Source: Paracoccus methylarcula (GTDB taxonomy: Bacteria > Pseudomonadota > Alphaproteobacteria > Rhodobacterales > Rhodobacteraceae). From it: 64,000 nt of DNA. This document shows positions 17,327 through 26,815 of this stretch, one piece after another. Below the pieces are notes generated by a model. That model did no database searches. It was not told the DNA's origin and saw only the letters and a program-made list of their open reading frames with translations. The stretch covers positions 38,212-102,211 of the forward strand of contig NZ_PXNQ02000014.1 of NCBI RefSeq assembly GCF_003007735.2. The letters are read 5' to 3'. Numbering within the stretch: the first letter of the stretch is position 1; each line of letters opens with the position of its first letter. The position numbers were made by a program, and so were the translations under genes.

Positions 17327-18128
17327 AAGAGTAACAGGAGCGGGGACGGTATCGCGTTCCCGATGCAACCTGGAAGCAGTTTGAAACCGGAAATGCCGGG
17401 TTTCTGGCCGTACGGGCTCGTACACCCTGCATTACACAACCTGCATATGGGGCGGCTACAGGCACGGCTGATTGCCCGGATGATGCCCTGCTACGGATGA
17501 ATCTCCGATAAGAATTTCGCTTCGCGTGGATGAACCGGCGGTGCCACTGTGGACGTTCGGCCATCTCCGATAGCGCAGCGCAAGATGTTGCGCGAAGCGA
17601 TCTCCGCGCCTTCCGCCCTCTGCAGGTTTCCACGGATATCCGGAGGGATGCAGGGTGGGTTCCTGCCTGGGCTGCAAAGATGAACCGATACCGTTCCAAT
17701 CCCCTCTTGGGCGAGCGAAATCTGCCTAGGTAGTTTCGCCTATGGTATACATTTTTATTGTATGCCGACCCTTCTGCCGGTAAACACCACTTGCTGGTGA
17801 TTCACCACGTCTATTCGGTGAGAATGGCGATGCTGCAATCTTGTGTAGTGCGCTTCTGGCTTGTTTCGTTCTGGCGTTGTTCAGACAGTGAGGGCTTTGA
17901 ATGATCGATCATATGGATGCGCCGATGCAGGACGGGAGCCTGGGCCGGGACGGTTCGAGGGGGGCTTGCCGATAAGTTGAGCGGCAACATTTTTGGCGTT
18001 GATGGCTATGCGGATGACGTTTCCATCGCCGAGAGCATAGCGGCCGCGATCCGCGATAGATCGGGAACAGCCTGTCCATGGGCCTGCGATCTGAACAGCA
18101 GCGAGTTTACCAACATAGAGGTTTCGAG
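17327..18128 (+). other. 802-bp stretch without a supported gene
   Basis: No open frame here has a convincing start, ribosome site or family motif; the longest candidates (17530-17733 forward, 17456-17677 reverse) look like chance frames. A small hairpin GCGCAA-gatg-TTGCGC lies near 17580-17596. From about 17738 on the DNA is A/T-richer than its surroundings and has an imperfect dyad GGTATAC-N9-GTATGCC (17744-17750 and 17760-17766). This part probably holds the control region of the Hint-domain gene. Confidence 0.5.
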
Positions 18129-19238
18129 ATGGCATATCCTACAGAAGACGTTGTCGTTAATGGCACATTCAGCAGTACGGTCCCCGGAACGAGCAGTGGT
18201 TCTCAGGGAGATTCTGGTGATCCGTCCGATTGGATAGTCGCTGAGGGTACCGAATACCGGGTGCAGACTGTTGGCGGTCGTGTCTATTTCAACCGAAGCG
18301 AGTCACCGGCAACCACCACGACCGGCATCTATCAGGATGTTAATGGGGTCGAGCCAAGCGGCGAGGAGATCACCTTCAGCTTCACCTATGGTGAAAACAA
18401 GACTCCTCATGCCAACCAGGGCGATCCCGGCATTCGTTACGTTGTCTATGATCTTGATAACAATAACGCTATCATGGCACAGGGAACCGTCAAAACGCCC
18501 GGCAACTATACCGAAACATTCGCCGCAAATTCAACGTCCTATAGAATTTACTTCTATGATGTTTCGAATGGGACAACCTTTGCGGATCCATATTTGGATA
18601 ACGTGTCGCTTGTTGCGCCTGTCGTGTGCTTTGCCGCGGGCACATTGATCGAAACCTCCTGCGGTCCCATGGCAGTGGAAAAACTGCGGGAAGGCGACAT
18701 GATCAGAACCCGCGACAATGGCCTTCAGCCGATCCGCTGGATCGGATCGCGCAAACTGTCTGCGGCGGAATTGGCGGCTGCCCCCAATCTGCGCCCGATC
18801 CGGATCCGTGCCGGCGCTTTTGGGAACAATACACCCGAAACTAACCTGATAGTTTCGCCGCAGCACCGGGTGCTGGTCCGTTCCAAGATCGCGCAGCGCA
18901 TGTTCAGTGCCGATGAGGTCCTGGTTGCGGCCAAGCACCTGCTGGAGCTTGATGGAGTCGGGATCGCCGAAGACATGGCGCAAGTGGAATACTTGCACAT
19001 TCTTTTCGACCGGCACGAGATCATCTTCTCGAACGGTGCGGAAACCGAAAGCCTCTATACCGGCCCCGAGGCGCTGAAGGCGGTCGGCCCGAAGGCGCGC
19101 GATGAAATCCTCGCATTGTTCCCCGAGTTGCGCGACATGGATCCGGCGGCGGTTGCGCCACCGGCGCGCCCCTGGTCAAGGGGCGGATGGGGCGGCAACT
19201 GGCTGGCCGCCATGCGCGAAACAGGCATGAACTGGTGA
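18129..19238 (+). CDS. Hint (hedgehog/intein)-domain protein, probably secreted
   Basis: A 369-residue protein with two parts. Residues 1-160 are Ser/Thr/Gly-rich and strand-forming, without cysteine and with several Asn-Gly and Asp-rich turns (YDLDNNN), like a carbohydrate-binding or jelly-roll module. Residues about 163-305 form a Hint_2 domain: VVCFAAGTLIETSCGPMAVE opens with the would-be nucleophile Cys167, and SPQHRVLV supplies the block-B histidine (His245). The tail (about 306-369) is Pro/Gly/Trp-rich. There is no signal peptide; many Rhodobacteraceae Hint proteins are thought to leave by type I export (inference). The start at 18129 has AGAGG upstream. The gene sits inside the dcw cluster between murB and ddl and has a less GC-rich 5' half. 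Confidence 0.78.
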   Translation: MAYPTEDVVVNGTFSSTVPGTSSGSQGDSGDPSDWIVAEGTEYRVQTVGGRVYFNRSESPATTTTGIYQDVNGVEPSGEEITFSFTYGENKTPHANQGDPGIRYVVYDLDNNNAIMAQGTVKTPGNYTETFAANSTSYRIYFYDVSNGTTFADPYLDNVSLVAPVVCFAAGTLIETSCGPMAVEKLREGDMIRTRDNGLQPIRWIGSRKLSAAELAAAPNLRPIRIRAGAFGNNTPETNLIVSPQHRVLVRSKIAQRMFSADEVLVAAKHLLELDGVGIAEDMAQVEYLHILFDRHEIIFSNGAETESLYTGPEALKAVGPKARDEILALFPELRDMDPAAVAPPARPWSRGGWGGNWLAAMRETGMNW

Positions 19239-19524
19239 GCTGAGCCGGGTTTCCGGTCGCCCGTGACCGGAAGGGGAGGTCACGGCGAATTGCAGTCACG
19301 GTGATCGGCGCTCGGGCGGCCCTTGAGGGCGCGGGCGCCGAACGCTTTTCGGAGCCGCGGCTTTCATCCGTTCGGATCAACAGTTTTCGCCGATGCCCCA
19401 AAAAGCCCCTTTTGCGATTCGCGATTTGCGGCTATTCTGATCCGACAAGATGCAGGACCGGGACCAACCCGGCCGCATGACATGTAACAAGACCCGGGCC
19501 AACCGGGTTTCGAGAGGCAGAAAC

Positions 19525-20460
19525 GTGACGGGCAGGTCGAGCAGGACAGCCCACATCGTAGCCGTTCTGATGGGCGGATCCTCGGCCGAGCGCGAGGTTT
19601 CGCTCTCGTCGGGGCGTGAATGCGCGGCGGCGCTGCGCGTCGCGGGCTATGATGTGATCGAGATCGAACTGGATGCAGATCGCGGCGATGACATCATCGC
19701 GCGGCTGGCCGGCGCGCGCCCGGATGTGGTCTTCAACGCGCTGCATGGCCGGTGGGGAGAGGATGGCTGCGTGCAGGGGATCCTCGAATGGATGGGGCTG
19801 CCCTATACGCATTCCGGCGTGCTCGCCTCGGCCATGGCGATGGACAAGATCGTCGCCAAGCGGATTTTCCGCGAGGCCGGGTTGCCGGTCGTGGAAAGCG
19901 TCATCGCCGATGCCACCGAGGTGCGCAGCCGCCATGTGCTGAAACCGCCATATGTGGTCAAACCCTATAACGAAGGCTCCTCGGTCGGGATCTATATCGT
20001 GCATGAGGTGGCGAACGGACCGCCGCAGCTTTCCGATGCCATGCCTGCAAGGGTGATGGTCGAGACCTATGTGCCGGGGCGCGAACTGACGGTGGCGGTG
20101 CTGGGGGACCGGGCGCTTGCCGTCACCGATATCATCACCGATGGCTGGTATGATTACGATGCGAAATACAAGGAAGGCGGCTCGCGCCACGTGATCCCGG
20201 CGGAGATCCCCGAAGAGATCGCGGCGGCTTGCCTGGATTACGCCGTCCGGGCGCATCAGGCGCTTGGCTGCCACGGGCTGACCCGCTCGGATTTTCGGTG
20301 GGACGATACGCGCGGGCTGGACGGGCTGGTCCTGCTTGAGGTCAACACCCAGCCAGGCATGACCCCGACATCGCTGGCCCCGGAACAGGCGGCGCATAAC
20401 GGCGTCGATTTCCCGGCCCTGATGCGCTGGATGGTGGAGGACGCGCTATGTCGGTCGTGA
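19525..20460 (+). CDS. ddl: D-alanine--D-alanine ligase
   Basis: ATP-grasp ligase making the D-Ala-D-Ala terminus of peptidoglycan precursors; cytoplasmic. Motifs: [17 protein letters not shown] at the start, [34 protein letters not shown], the ATP-grasp [14 protein letters not shown], and the metal-binding [15 protein letters not shown] choose the GTG at 19525, giving 311 residues, because AGAGGCAG lies 4-11 bases upstream and upstream codons add no conserved sequence. The 286 bp between the Hint gene and this start hold no gene. The 3' end overlaps ftsQ by 13 bp. Confidence 0.95.
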   Translation: MTGRSSRTAHIVAVLMGGSSAEREVSLSSGRECAAALRVAGYDVIEIELDADRGDDIIARLAGARPDVVFNALHGRWGEDGCVQGILEWMGLPYTHSGVLASAMAMDKIVAKRIFREAGLPVVESVIADATEVRSRHVLKPPYVVKPYNEGSSVGIYIVHEVANGPPQLSDAMPARVMVETYVPGRELTVAVLGDRALAVTDIITDGWYDYDAKYKEGGSRHVIPAEIPEEIAAACLDYAVRAHQALGCHGLTRSDFRWDDTRGLDGLVLLEVNTQPGMTPTSLAPEQAAHNGVDFPALMRWMVEDALCRS

Positions 20461-21392
20461 TCGATCATCGACCGCAGAGGCAGCCCGCCCCACAACCGCC
20501 CCGCGTCAAGCGGGATCCGGCGCCGTCGCGGCTGAAATACCGGCTGGAACGGATGTGGCTTACGCCGCTTTACCGCCGCGTGCTGCGGGTCGGGCTGCCG
20601 GCTTTCCTGGCCGCGATGACGGCGGGGATATGGCTGGCCGACGAGGACCGGCGGGCGGCGCTGACCGACGGCATCGCCGGGCTGGTCGAGAAGGTGCAGA
20701 GCCGCGAGGCCTTCCAGGTCAAGATGATGACCATCGAGGGCGCGTCTCCGGCGGTGGACAAGGCGTTGCGGGGAATGTTGCCGGTCGATCTGCCGGCCTC
20801 CAGCTTCGATATCGACCTGGCGGCGCTGCGATTGCAGGTGCTGCGGCTGGACGCAGTCGAATCGATCGACCTGCGGATCAAGCCGGGCGGGATCCTGTCG
20901 GCGGTGGTGACCGAACGCGAGCCGGTTCTGCTGTGGCGGCATGCGCGGGGGATCGACATGCTGGATGCCGGCGGGCACCGGGTCGCCGGTGTTACCTCGC
21001 GGGAAATGCGTCCGAACCTGCCGCTGATCGCGGGCGAGGGCGCCGACATGGCGACCGAAGAGGCGCTGGCGCTGATCGATGCGGCCGGGCCGATCCTGCC
21101 GCGGCTGCGCGGGCTGGTCCGCAAGGGCGAGCGGCGTTGGGACGTGGTGCTGGACAAGGGACAGCAGATCATGCTGCCCGCCGAGGGTGCAGTGACTGCG
21201 CTCGAAGCCGCCATGGCGCTGAACCGGGCGCAGGACATGCTGGGGCGCGATATCTCCGTGGTCGATCTGCGCGACCCGTCGCGGCCGGTCATCCGCCTGG
21301 GGCTGGATGCGCGAAATACCATCCGCCTGGCACGGGACATGCTGCCCCTGGGGCCGGACGGCAAGGTAATCGAGAAGAAGAAAGGGGGCTGA
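20448..21392 (+). CDS. ftsQ: Cell division protein FtsQ
   Basis: Bitopic division protein linking cytoplasmic FtsZ/FtsA to the periplasmic synthases through the FtsQLB complex. Of 314 residues, about 1-45 are a basic, Pro-rich cytoplasmic tail, 46-65 a single membrane helix ([20 protein letters not shown]), and the rest periplasmic. The POTRA region and the later beta domain ([23 protein letters not shown]) are recognisable. Overlap with ddl and 3 bp to ftsA indicate one operon. Confidence 0.92.
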   Translation: MSVVIDHRPQRQPAPQPPRVKRDPAPSRLKYRLERMWLTPLYRRVLRVGLPAFLAAMTAGIWLADEDRRAALTDGIAGLVEKVQSREAFQVKMMTIEGASPAVDKALRGMLPVDLPASSFDIDLAALRLQVLRLDAVESIDLRIKPGGILSAVVTEREPVLLWRHARGIDMLDAGGHRVAGVTSREMRPNLPLIAGEGADMATEEALALIDAAGPILPRLRGLVRKGERRWDVVLDKGQQIMLPAEGAVTALEAAMALNRAQDMLGRDISVVDLRDPSRPVIRLGLDARNTIRLARDMLPLGPDGKVIEKKKGG

Positions 21393-21395
21393 AGA

Positions 21396-22730
21396 ATGGC
21401 GGAACTGTATCAGACGCAGCGGGCAATGCGGAACATGCGCCGGGCGGCCCTGCAGCGCGGGGTGATCGGGATCCTGGATATCGGCACATCCAAGATCGCC
21501 TGCATGGTGCTGAAATTCGACGGCACCGGCACTTTCCGCGAAACCGATGGCGTCGGGCCGATGGCCGGGCAGGCGAATTTCCGGGTGATCGGCGCTGCCT
21601 CGACCCGGTCGCGCGGCGTGCGCCGGGGCGAGATCGATACCATGGCCGAGACCGAGCGCGCGATCCGCACCGTGGTTGCCGCCGCGCAGAAACTGGCCGG
21701 GGTAAGGGTCGATCACGTCATCGCCTGCATGTCCGGCGGGCGCCCCGCCTCTTACGGGTTGAATGGCGAGGTCGTGCTGCAATCGGGCAAGGTGACCGAG
21801 CATGACGTGGCCTCGGTGCTGGCCGCCTGCGATGCACCCGATTTCGGGCGCGGGCGCGAGGTGCTGCATGCGCAGCCGGTGAATTTCGCCGTCGACAACC
21901 GCAGCGGGTTGGGCGATCCGCGTGATCACGCGGGCAACCGGCTGGCCTGCGACATGCATGTGCTGACCATCGATGGCGACCTGATCGGTAACCTGGTGCA
22001 ATGCATCCGCCGCTGCGATCTGGAACTGGCGGGAATCGCATCGGCGTCTTATGCCTCGGCGCGGGCGAGCCTGGTCGAGGATGAGCAGGAACTGGGCGGC
22101 GCCTGTATCGATTTCGGCGGAGGTGGCACTGGCGTTTCGATTTTCATAAAGAAACACATGATCTTCGCGGATAATGTTAGAATAGGTGGGAATCTGATCA
22201 CGCAGGATCTGGCGCAGGGCCTGCGGGTTTCCCTGCCGGTGGCGGAGCGGCTCAAGACCCTGAATGGCGGTGTCGAGGCGACCGGCCGCGACGATCGCGA
22301 GATGATCGAGGTGGGCGGCGATACCGGCGATTGGGAATCCGATCGCCGCACCGTCAGCCGTGCCGATGTGATCGGCGTAATGCGTCCCAGGGTCGAGGAA
22401 ATTCTGGAAAATGTCCGGCAAGTGCTTGATGCGGCGGGATTTGATCATATGCCCAGCCAGCAGATCGTGCTGACCGGCGGCGGCAGCCAGATCCCGGGGC
22501 TGGATGGGTTGGCGGCGCGTATCCTGGGGCCGAATATCCGTTGTGGGAGGCCCCTGCGCATCGACGGGCTGGCGCATCAACTGACCGATCCCAGCTTTTC
22601 CAGCGCTGTCGGGCTCGCGCTTTTCGCAGCGCATCCGCAGGATGAATGGTGGGATTTCGAGATGCCGGCGGAGGCCTATCCGGCGCGGAGCCTCAAGCGG
22701 GCCTATCGCTGGTTCCGCAATAACTGGTAG
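21396..22730 (+). CDS. ftsA: Cell division protein FtsA
   Basis: Actin-like ATPase that tethers FtsZ to the membrane and recruits later division proteins. The 444-residue protein has the phosphate-1 loop GILDIGTSKIACMVLKF near 25-41. ACIDFGGGGTGVSIF (phosphate 2) and IVLTGGGSQIPGLDGLA (adenosine motif) follow. The C-terminus, SLKRAYRWFRNNW, is an amphipathic membrane-targeting helix. The start follows AGAAGAATGGC-type spacing 3 bp after ftsQ. A 220-bp gap then precedes ftsZ. Confidence 0.95.
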   Translation: MAELYQTQRAMRNMRRAALQRGVIGILDIGTSKIACMVLKFDGTGTFRETDGVGPMAGQANFRVIGAASTRSRGVRRGEIDTMAETERAIRTVVAAAQKLAGVRVDHVIACMSGGRPASYGLNGEVVLQSGKVTEHDVASVLAACDAPDFGRGREVLHAQPVNFAVDNRSGLGDPRDHAGNRLACDMHVLTIDGDLIGNLVQCIRRCDLELAGIASASYASARASLVEDEQELGGACIDFGGGGTGVSIFIKKHMIFADNVRIGGNLITQDLAQGLRVSLPVAERLKTLNGGVEATGRDDREMIEVGGDTGDWESDRRTVSRADVIGVMRPRVEEILENVRQVLDAAGFDHMPSQQIVLTGGGSQIPGLDGLAARILGPNIRCGRPLRIDGLAHQLTDPSFSSAVGLALFAAHPQDEWWDFEMPAEAYPARSLKRAYRWFRNNW

Positions 22731-22950
22731 CCGCTTGCCCTTGAATGGTGGAGGGTCGGGGGCCAACCACTATATTCGGGCAATTTGGCAAGATACCGCC
22801 GATAGTTATGGAAAAACCGCCATATTTTGCGGTCGATTCGTGTTTTTCGGGTGACGGGCAGGGGCATGTTCGTTACGATTGGGTTTAATTAAGGGGGATT
22901 CGGACGGGTGAATCACGCCCGCCACGACCAGCGATAGACAGGCGGAAACC

Positions 22951-24566
22951 ATGAACCTCAATCTGATGATGAACGACGAACAAGAGCTCAAGCCCCGGAT
23001 CACCGTGTTCGGTGTTGGCGGGGCGGGCGGCAACGCGGTCAACAACATGATCGAGAAACAGCTCGACGGGGTCGAGTTCGTGGTTGCCAATACCGATGCG
23101 CAGGCCCTGGCGCAGTCGCGCTCGACCAGCCGCGTGCAGATGGGCCCGAAAGTGACCGAGGGGCTGGGCGCGGGGGCCAAGCCCTCGATCGGCGCCAAGG
23201 CCGCGGAGGAAACCATCGAGGATATCGTCGATCACCTGATGGGCGCGCATATGTGCTTCATCACCGCCGGGATGGGCGGCGGCACCGGCACCGGCGCCGC
23301 GCCGATCATCGCCCAGGCTGCGCGCGAAATGGGGATCCTGACGGTCGGCGTCGTGACCAAGCCCTTCCAGTTCGAGGGCACCAAGCGGATGCGCCAGGCC
23401 GAAGAGGGTGTCGAATCGCTGCAGAAGGTCGTGGATACGCTGATCATCATTCCCAACCAGAACCTGTTCCGGCTGGCGAATGAGAAGACCACCTTCACCG
23501 AGGCCTTCGCCATGGCCGACGACGTTCTCTATCAGGGCGTCAAGGGCGTGACCGACCTGATGGTGCGTCCGGGCCTGATCAATCTCGACTTCGCCGATGT
23601 CCGTGCCGTCATGGACGAGATGGGCAAGGCGATGATGGGCACCGGCGAAGCGTCCGGCGACAACCGCGCGCAAGAGGCCGCCGAACGGGCCATCGCCAAC
23701 CCGCTCCTGGACGAGATCAGCCTGAACGGCGCCCGGGGTGTGCTGATCAACATCACCGGCGGATACGACATGACCCTGTTCGAGTTGGACGAGGCCGCGA
23801 ATGTCATCCGCGACAAGGTCGATTCGGATGCCAATATCATCGTCGGCTCGACGCTGGATCCCGAGATGGAAGGCACGCTCCGTGTCTCCGTCGTGGCGAC
23901 CGGCATCGATGCGGCAGCGGTCCAGGAAGAGACGCCCGCCCCGCGTCGCAGCATGGCCGAACCCCTGACCCAGAACCCGCCGGTTGCACGCGGTCAGGAA
24001 GAGGCTGCGCCGCAGGAGGACGATATCCCCGTCCCGCCGCGCCGCGCCGCGCCGCCCGCCGTCAATGCTCCCCGCATGGAAGAGCGTGCACCCGCCGCAG
24101 CGCAGGATGACGATCTTCCGCCCTCGGCATGGCAGGCCCGTGCGCAGTCCCGCGCCGCAGCCGCGGTGCAGATCGACGACGATGCCAGCGGATTCGTCGC
24201 GCCCAAGCCCGCGGGCGGAGATCGCGGGCAACCGCGGCCGGAGGTGCTGGACCGCCTGCGCAAGGCCGTCGAGCATCAGGCGAGCGCCAGGCTGCGCGCC
24301 AGCCGCAGGCCCGGGCCGAAACCGAGGCGAGCCGCAACCAGAGCCGGATGAGCGGATTGGGGCGGATGCTGGAGCGTATGGCCGGGCATAACGAGCAGGG
24401 CGGGGGACAGGCCAAGCCCGCCGCAGCCTCTATTGCCGAGCGCGTCAATGAACGGGTCGCCATCCGTGCGCGGCAGGAAGAGGTCGATTTTGACGATCTG
24501 GCAAGCCCGGAGCAGGGCGACGACAATGTCGAGATTCCGGCCTTCCTGCGCCGTCAGGCGAACTAG
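22951..24566 (+). CDS. ftsZ: Cell division GTPase FtsZ, split near its 3' end by an apparent frameshift
   Basis: Tubulin-like GTPase forming the Z ring. The GTPase core is intact: [14 protein letters not shown] (about 20-33), NTDAQAL, tubulin signature [10 protein letters not shown] (109-118), and [12 protein letters not shown] Pro/Ala-rich linker follows. Around 24270-24300 the frame changes: the first frame ends at 24351 with an implausible basic tail. The other frame continues [16 protein letters not shown] and ends at 24566 in [11 protein letters not shown], the conserved peptide that binds FtsA and other partners. Adding one base restores about 538 residues, normal for the group. A true break would give a Z ring unable to bind its anchors, so a sequence error is likelier. 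Start at 22951, 8 residues before the conserved core. Confidence 0.9.
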
Positions 24567-24599
24567 GCTCATCACAAAACTGTCGCATTGATTGATCGA

Positions 24600-24630
24600 A
24601 AGGGCCGCAACACGCGGCCTTTTCCTTTTT
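24600..24630 (+). terminator. Rho-independent terminator after ftsZ
   Basis: GGCCGC (24603-24608), loop AACAC, GCGGCC (24614-24619), extended by flanking A/T pairs and followed by TTTCCTTTTTA. It lies 34 bases past the ftsZ stop and is the clear end of the dcw transcript. Confidence 0.85.
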
Positions 24631-24794
24631 ATATACAGCTTGTTAAGTTTCCTTCTCGTAACGCGGAAGAAGAATCGGCGGTGAATGTTTCACCCGGTTA
24701 CAATTCGTTAATTGAACGCCTGCCCGCCGCGCCTTAGCTGGAACGATGACAGAATAACCATGTTCTGGTGAACAGAATCCAAGGCAGGCAGACC

Positions 24795-25727
24795 ATGCAG
24801 GCGACGCTTAAAACGAATGCGATCTTTGAAGGTGTCGGTTTGCACTCCGGTGCGGCCGCCCGTCTGGAGATTCATCCCGCACCGGCCGGTCACGGTATCC
24901 TGTTCCGCCGGACCGACCTGGTTCCGGCTGTCGATATCCCGGCCCGTTGGGACCACGTGACGCCCTCGAAACTGTGCACCTTGCTGGATAACGGCCAGGG
25001 ACAGACGCTGTCCACGGTCGAGCATGTCATGGCCGCGCTTGCGGGCACCGGGGTCCATAACGCGCTGGTCGAGGTGAACGGCCCGGAAGTGCCGATTCTC
25101 GATGGTTCCGCCGCGCCTTTCGTCAAGGGCATCCTGCGTGCAGGTATCCGGATGCAGCCCGAACCGTTGCGTGCCATTCGCGTGCTTCGCCCCGTGGAAC
25201 TGCGCGAGGGCGAGGCCTATGCCCGGCTGACCCCCGCCGATCACCTGGAGATCGAGTTCGATATCGACTTCACCGACGAGGCCATCGGCCACCAGGAAAA
25301 GCGGCTGGACATGGCCAATGGCGCCTTCCTGCGGGAACTGGCCGATAGCCGCACCTTCTGCCGTCAGGCCGATGTTGACGCGATGCGCAAGAACGGCCTG
25401 GCGCTTGGCGGAACCTATATGAACGCGGTTGTCGTGGATGGCGCGCAGGTGCTGTCTCCGGGCGGGCTGCGTCATGACGACGAGGCGGTGCGCCACAAGA
25501 TGCTGGACGCGATGGGCGATCTGGCGCTGGCCGGGGCTCCGCTTCTGGCACGCTATACCGGGCACCGCGCCGGTCACGCGATGACCAACCGGCTGCTGCG
25601 GGCCCTGTTCGCCGATCCGACGGCCTGGACCTGGGAAACCTGCTCGCCCGATCTGGCCGACCGTCTGCCGGGGGCGGGGGTCGCCGCCTATTCCTTCCTG
25701 GTCAGAGACGAGTTGGTCGCGCAGTAA
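24795..25727 (+). CDS. lpxC: UDP-3-O-acyl-N-acetylglucosamine deacetylase LpxC
   Basis: Zinc amidase for the committed step of lipid A synthesis; cytoplasmic. The 310-residue protein begins MQATLKTNAIFEGVGLHSG. Zinc-ligand blocks are STVEHVMAAL (first His) and LRHDDEAVRHKMLDAMGDL (second His and Asp); the general-base region is TGHRAGHAMTNR. LDGSAAPFV is also typical. I choose ATG 24795; a GTG at 24768 would add nine unconserved residues. It has its own promoter region after the ftsZ terminator. A weak GGGCG/CGCCC hairpin lies at about 25779-25794, downstream. Confidence 0.96.
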   Translation: MQATLKTNAIFEGVGLHSGAAARLEIHPAPAGHGILFRRTDLVPAVDIPARWDHVTPSKLCTLLDNGQGQTLSTVEHVMAALAGTGVHNALVEVNGPEVPILDGSAAPFVKGILRAGIRMQPEPLRAIRVLRPVELREGEAYARLTPADHLEIEFDIDFTDEAIGHQEKRLDMANGAFLRELADSRTFCRQADVDAMRKNGLALGGTYMNAVVVDGAQVLSPGGLRHDDEAVRHKMLDAMGDLALAGAPLLARYTGHRAGHAMTNRLLRALFADPTAWTWETCSPDLADRLPGAGVAAYSFLVRDELVAQ

Positions 25728-25919
25728 TGCGCGGCCTTTCCGGTTCGCCCGCAGGCCGGGCATTCCGCCGCGTCATCCGGGCGGGCTTTCGCCCCTTAAT
25801 CAATTCTCATGCAGAATTCAACGGATTGCCATTTTGCGCCCCCTGATGTTCTGTGCTAGGAGATGCCGGCTACCCGGCCAAAAGGGTGGCGGCACAGCAG
25901 AATCGTTGGGCAGGTGAAG

Positions 25920-26774
25920 ATGGTGCGCTCGAAAATCTCGGCTTCCTTGATGGCTGCTGTGCTGGCAGGCATGACCCTTTCGGGATGTTCCGCCCTCCGC
26001 GGCTCGGATGATGGCGACAAGCGGAACCTGGAACGGTTCACCGCCGAGCAGATCTACAAGCGTGGCGAATACGAGCTGGAAAACAGCCGCAAGCCCGAGG
26101 ACGCCGTCTTCTATTTCAGCGAGGTCGAGCGGCTTTATCCCTATTCGGAATGGGCCAAGCGGGCGCTGATCATGCAGGCTTACGGCCATCACCGCGCCGG
26201 CGAATACGAAGAGGCGCGCGGGGCTGCGCAGCGCTTCATCGACACCTATCCGGGTGATGCCGATGCGGCCTATGCGAAATATCTTCTGGCGCTCTCCTAT
26301 TACGACCAGATCGACGATGTCGGCCGGGACCAGGGCCTGACCTTCCAGGCGCTGGTGGCGCTGCGCGAGGTGATCGAGGAATATCCCGACAGCGAATATG
26401 CCCGCAGCGCGATCCTGAAATTCGATCTCGCCTTCGACCATCTTGCCGCGAAAGAGATGGAAATCGGGCGCTATTACCTCAAGCGCGGCCATTACGCGGC
26501 GTCGATCAACCGATTCCGGGTCGTGGTCGAGGAATTCCAGACCACGACCCAGACACCCGAGGCGCTGATGCGGCTGGTCGAGGCATATCTGGCGCTTGGC
26601 CTGACCGACGAGGCGCAGACGGCGGGCGCGATCCTGGGCCATAACTTCCAGTCCTCGCCCTTCTACCAGGACGCCTATCGTCAGCTTCGCGGCCGTGGCC
26701 TGTCGGCCGAGGCGCGGGGCGACAGCTGGCTGACCAATGTTTATCGCCAGATGATTCAGGGGAGATGGCTGTGA
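25920..26774 (+). CDS. bamD: Outer membrane assembly lipoprotein BamD
   Basis: Essential lipoprotein of the BAM complex that inserts beta-barrels into the outer membrane. Residues 1-24 form a lipoprotein signal ending in the lipobox LSGC (Cys23). TPR-like repeats follow: AEQIYKRGEYELENSRKPEDAVFYFSEVERLYPYSEWAKRA and further copies to about residue 240, with AKYLLALSYYDQIDDVGRDQ typical of BamD. The length is 284. The start has CAGGTGAAG upstream. recN follows 41 bp later on the same strand, an order shared by many alphaproteobacteria. Confidence 0.95.
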   Translation: MVRSKISASLMAAVLAGMTLSGCSALRGSDDGDKRNLERFTAEQIYKRGEYELENSRKPEDAVFYFSEVERLYPYSEWAKRALIMQAYGHHRAGEYEEARGAAQRFIDTYPGDADAAYAKYLLALSYYDQIDDVGRDQGLTFQALVALREVIEEYPDSEYARSAILKFDLAFDHLAAKEMEIGRYYLKRGHYAASINRFRVVVEEFQTTTQTPEALMRLVEAYLALGLTDEAQTAGAILGHNFQSSPFYQDAYRQLRGRGLSAEARGDSWLTNVYRQMIQGRWL

Positions 26775-26815
26775 CCTTCTCCCGCTTGGGGTAGGGCGCG
26801 GCCTGCCGGGGCACG

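Noticed and set aside
17530..17733. Forward 67-codon frame in the murB-Hint gap
   Set aside because: No ribosome site and no likeness to any family; the residue mix looks random.
20256..22766. Reverse open frame of 836 codons
   Set aside because: Antisense to ddl, ftsQ and ftsA; no recognisable domain.
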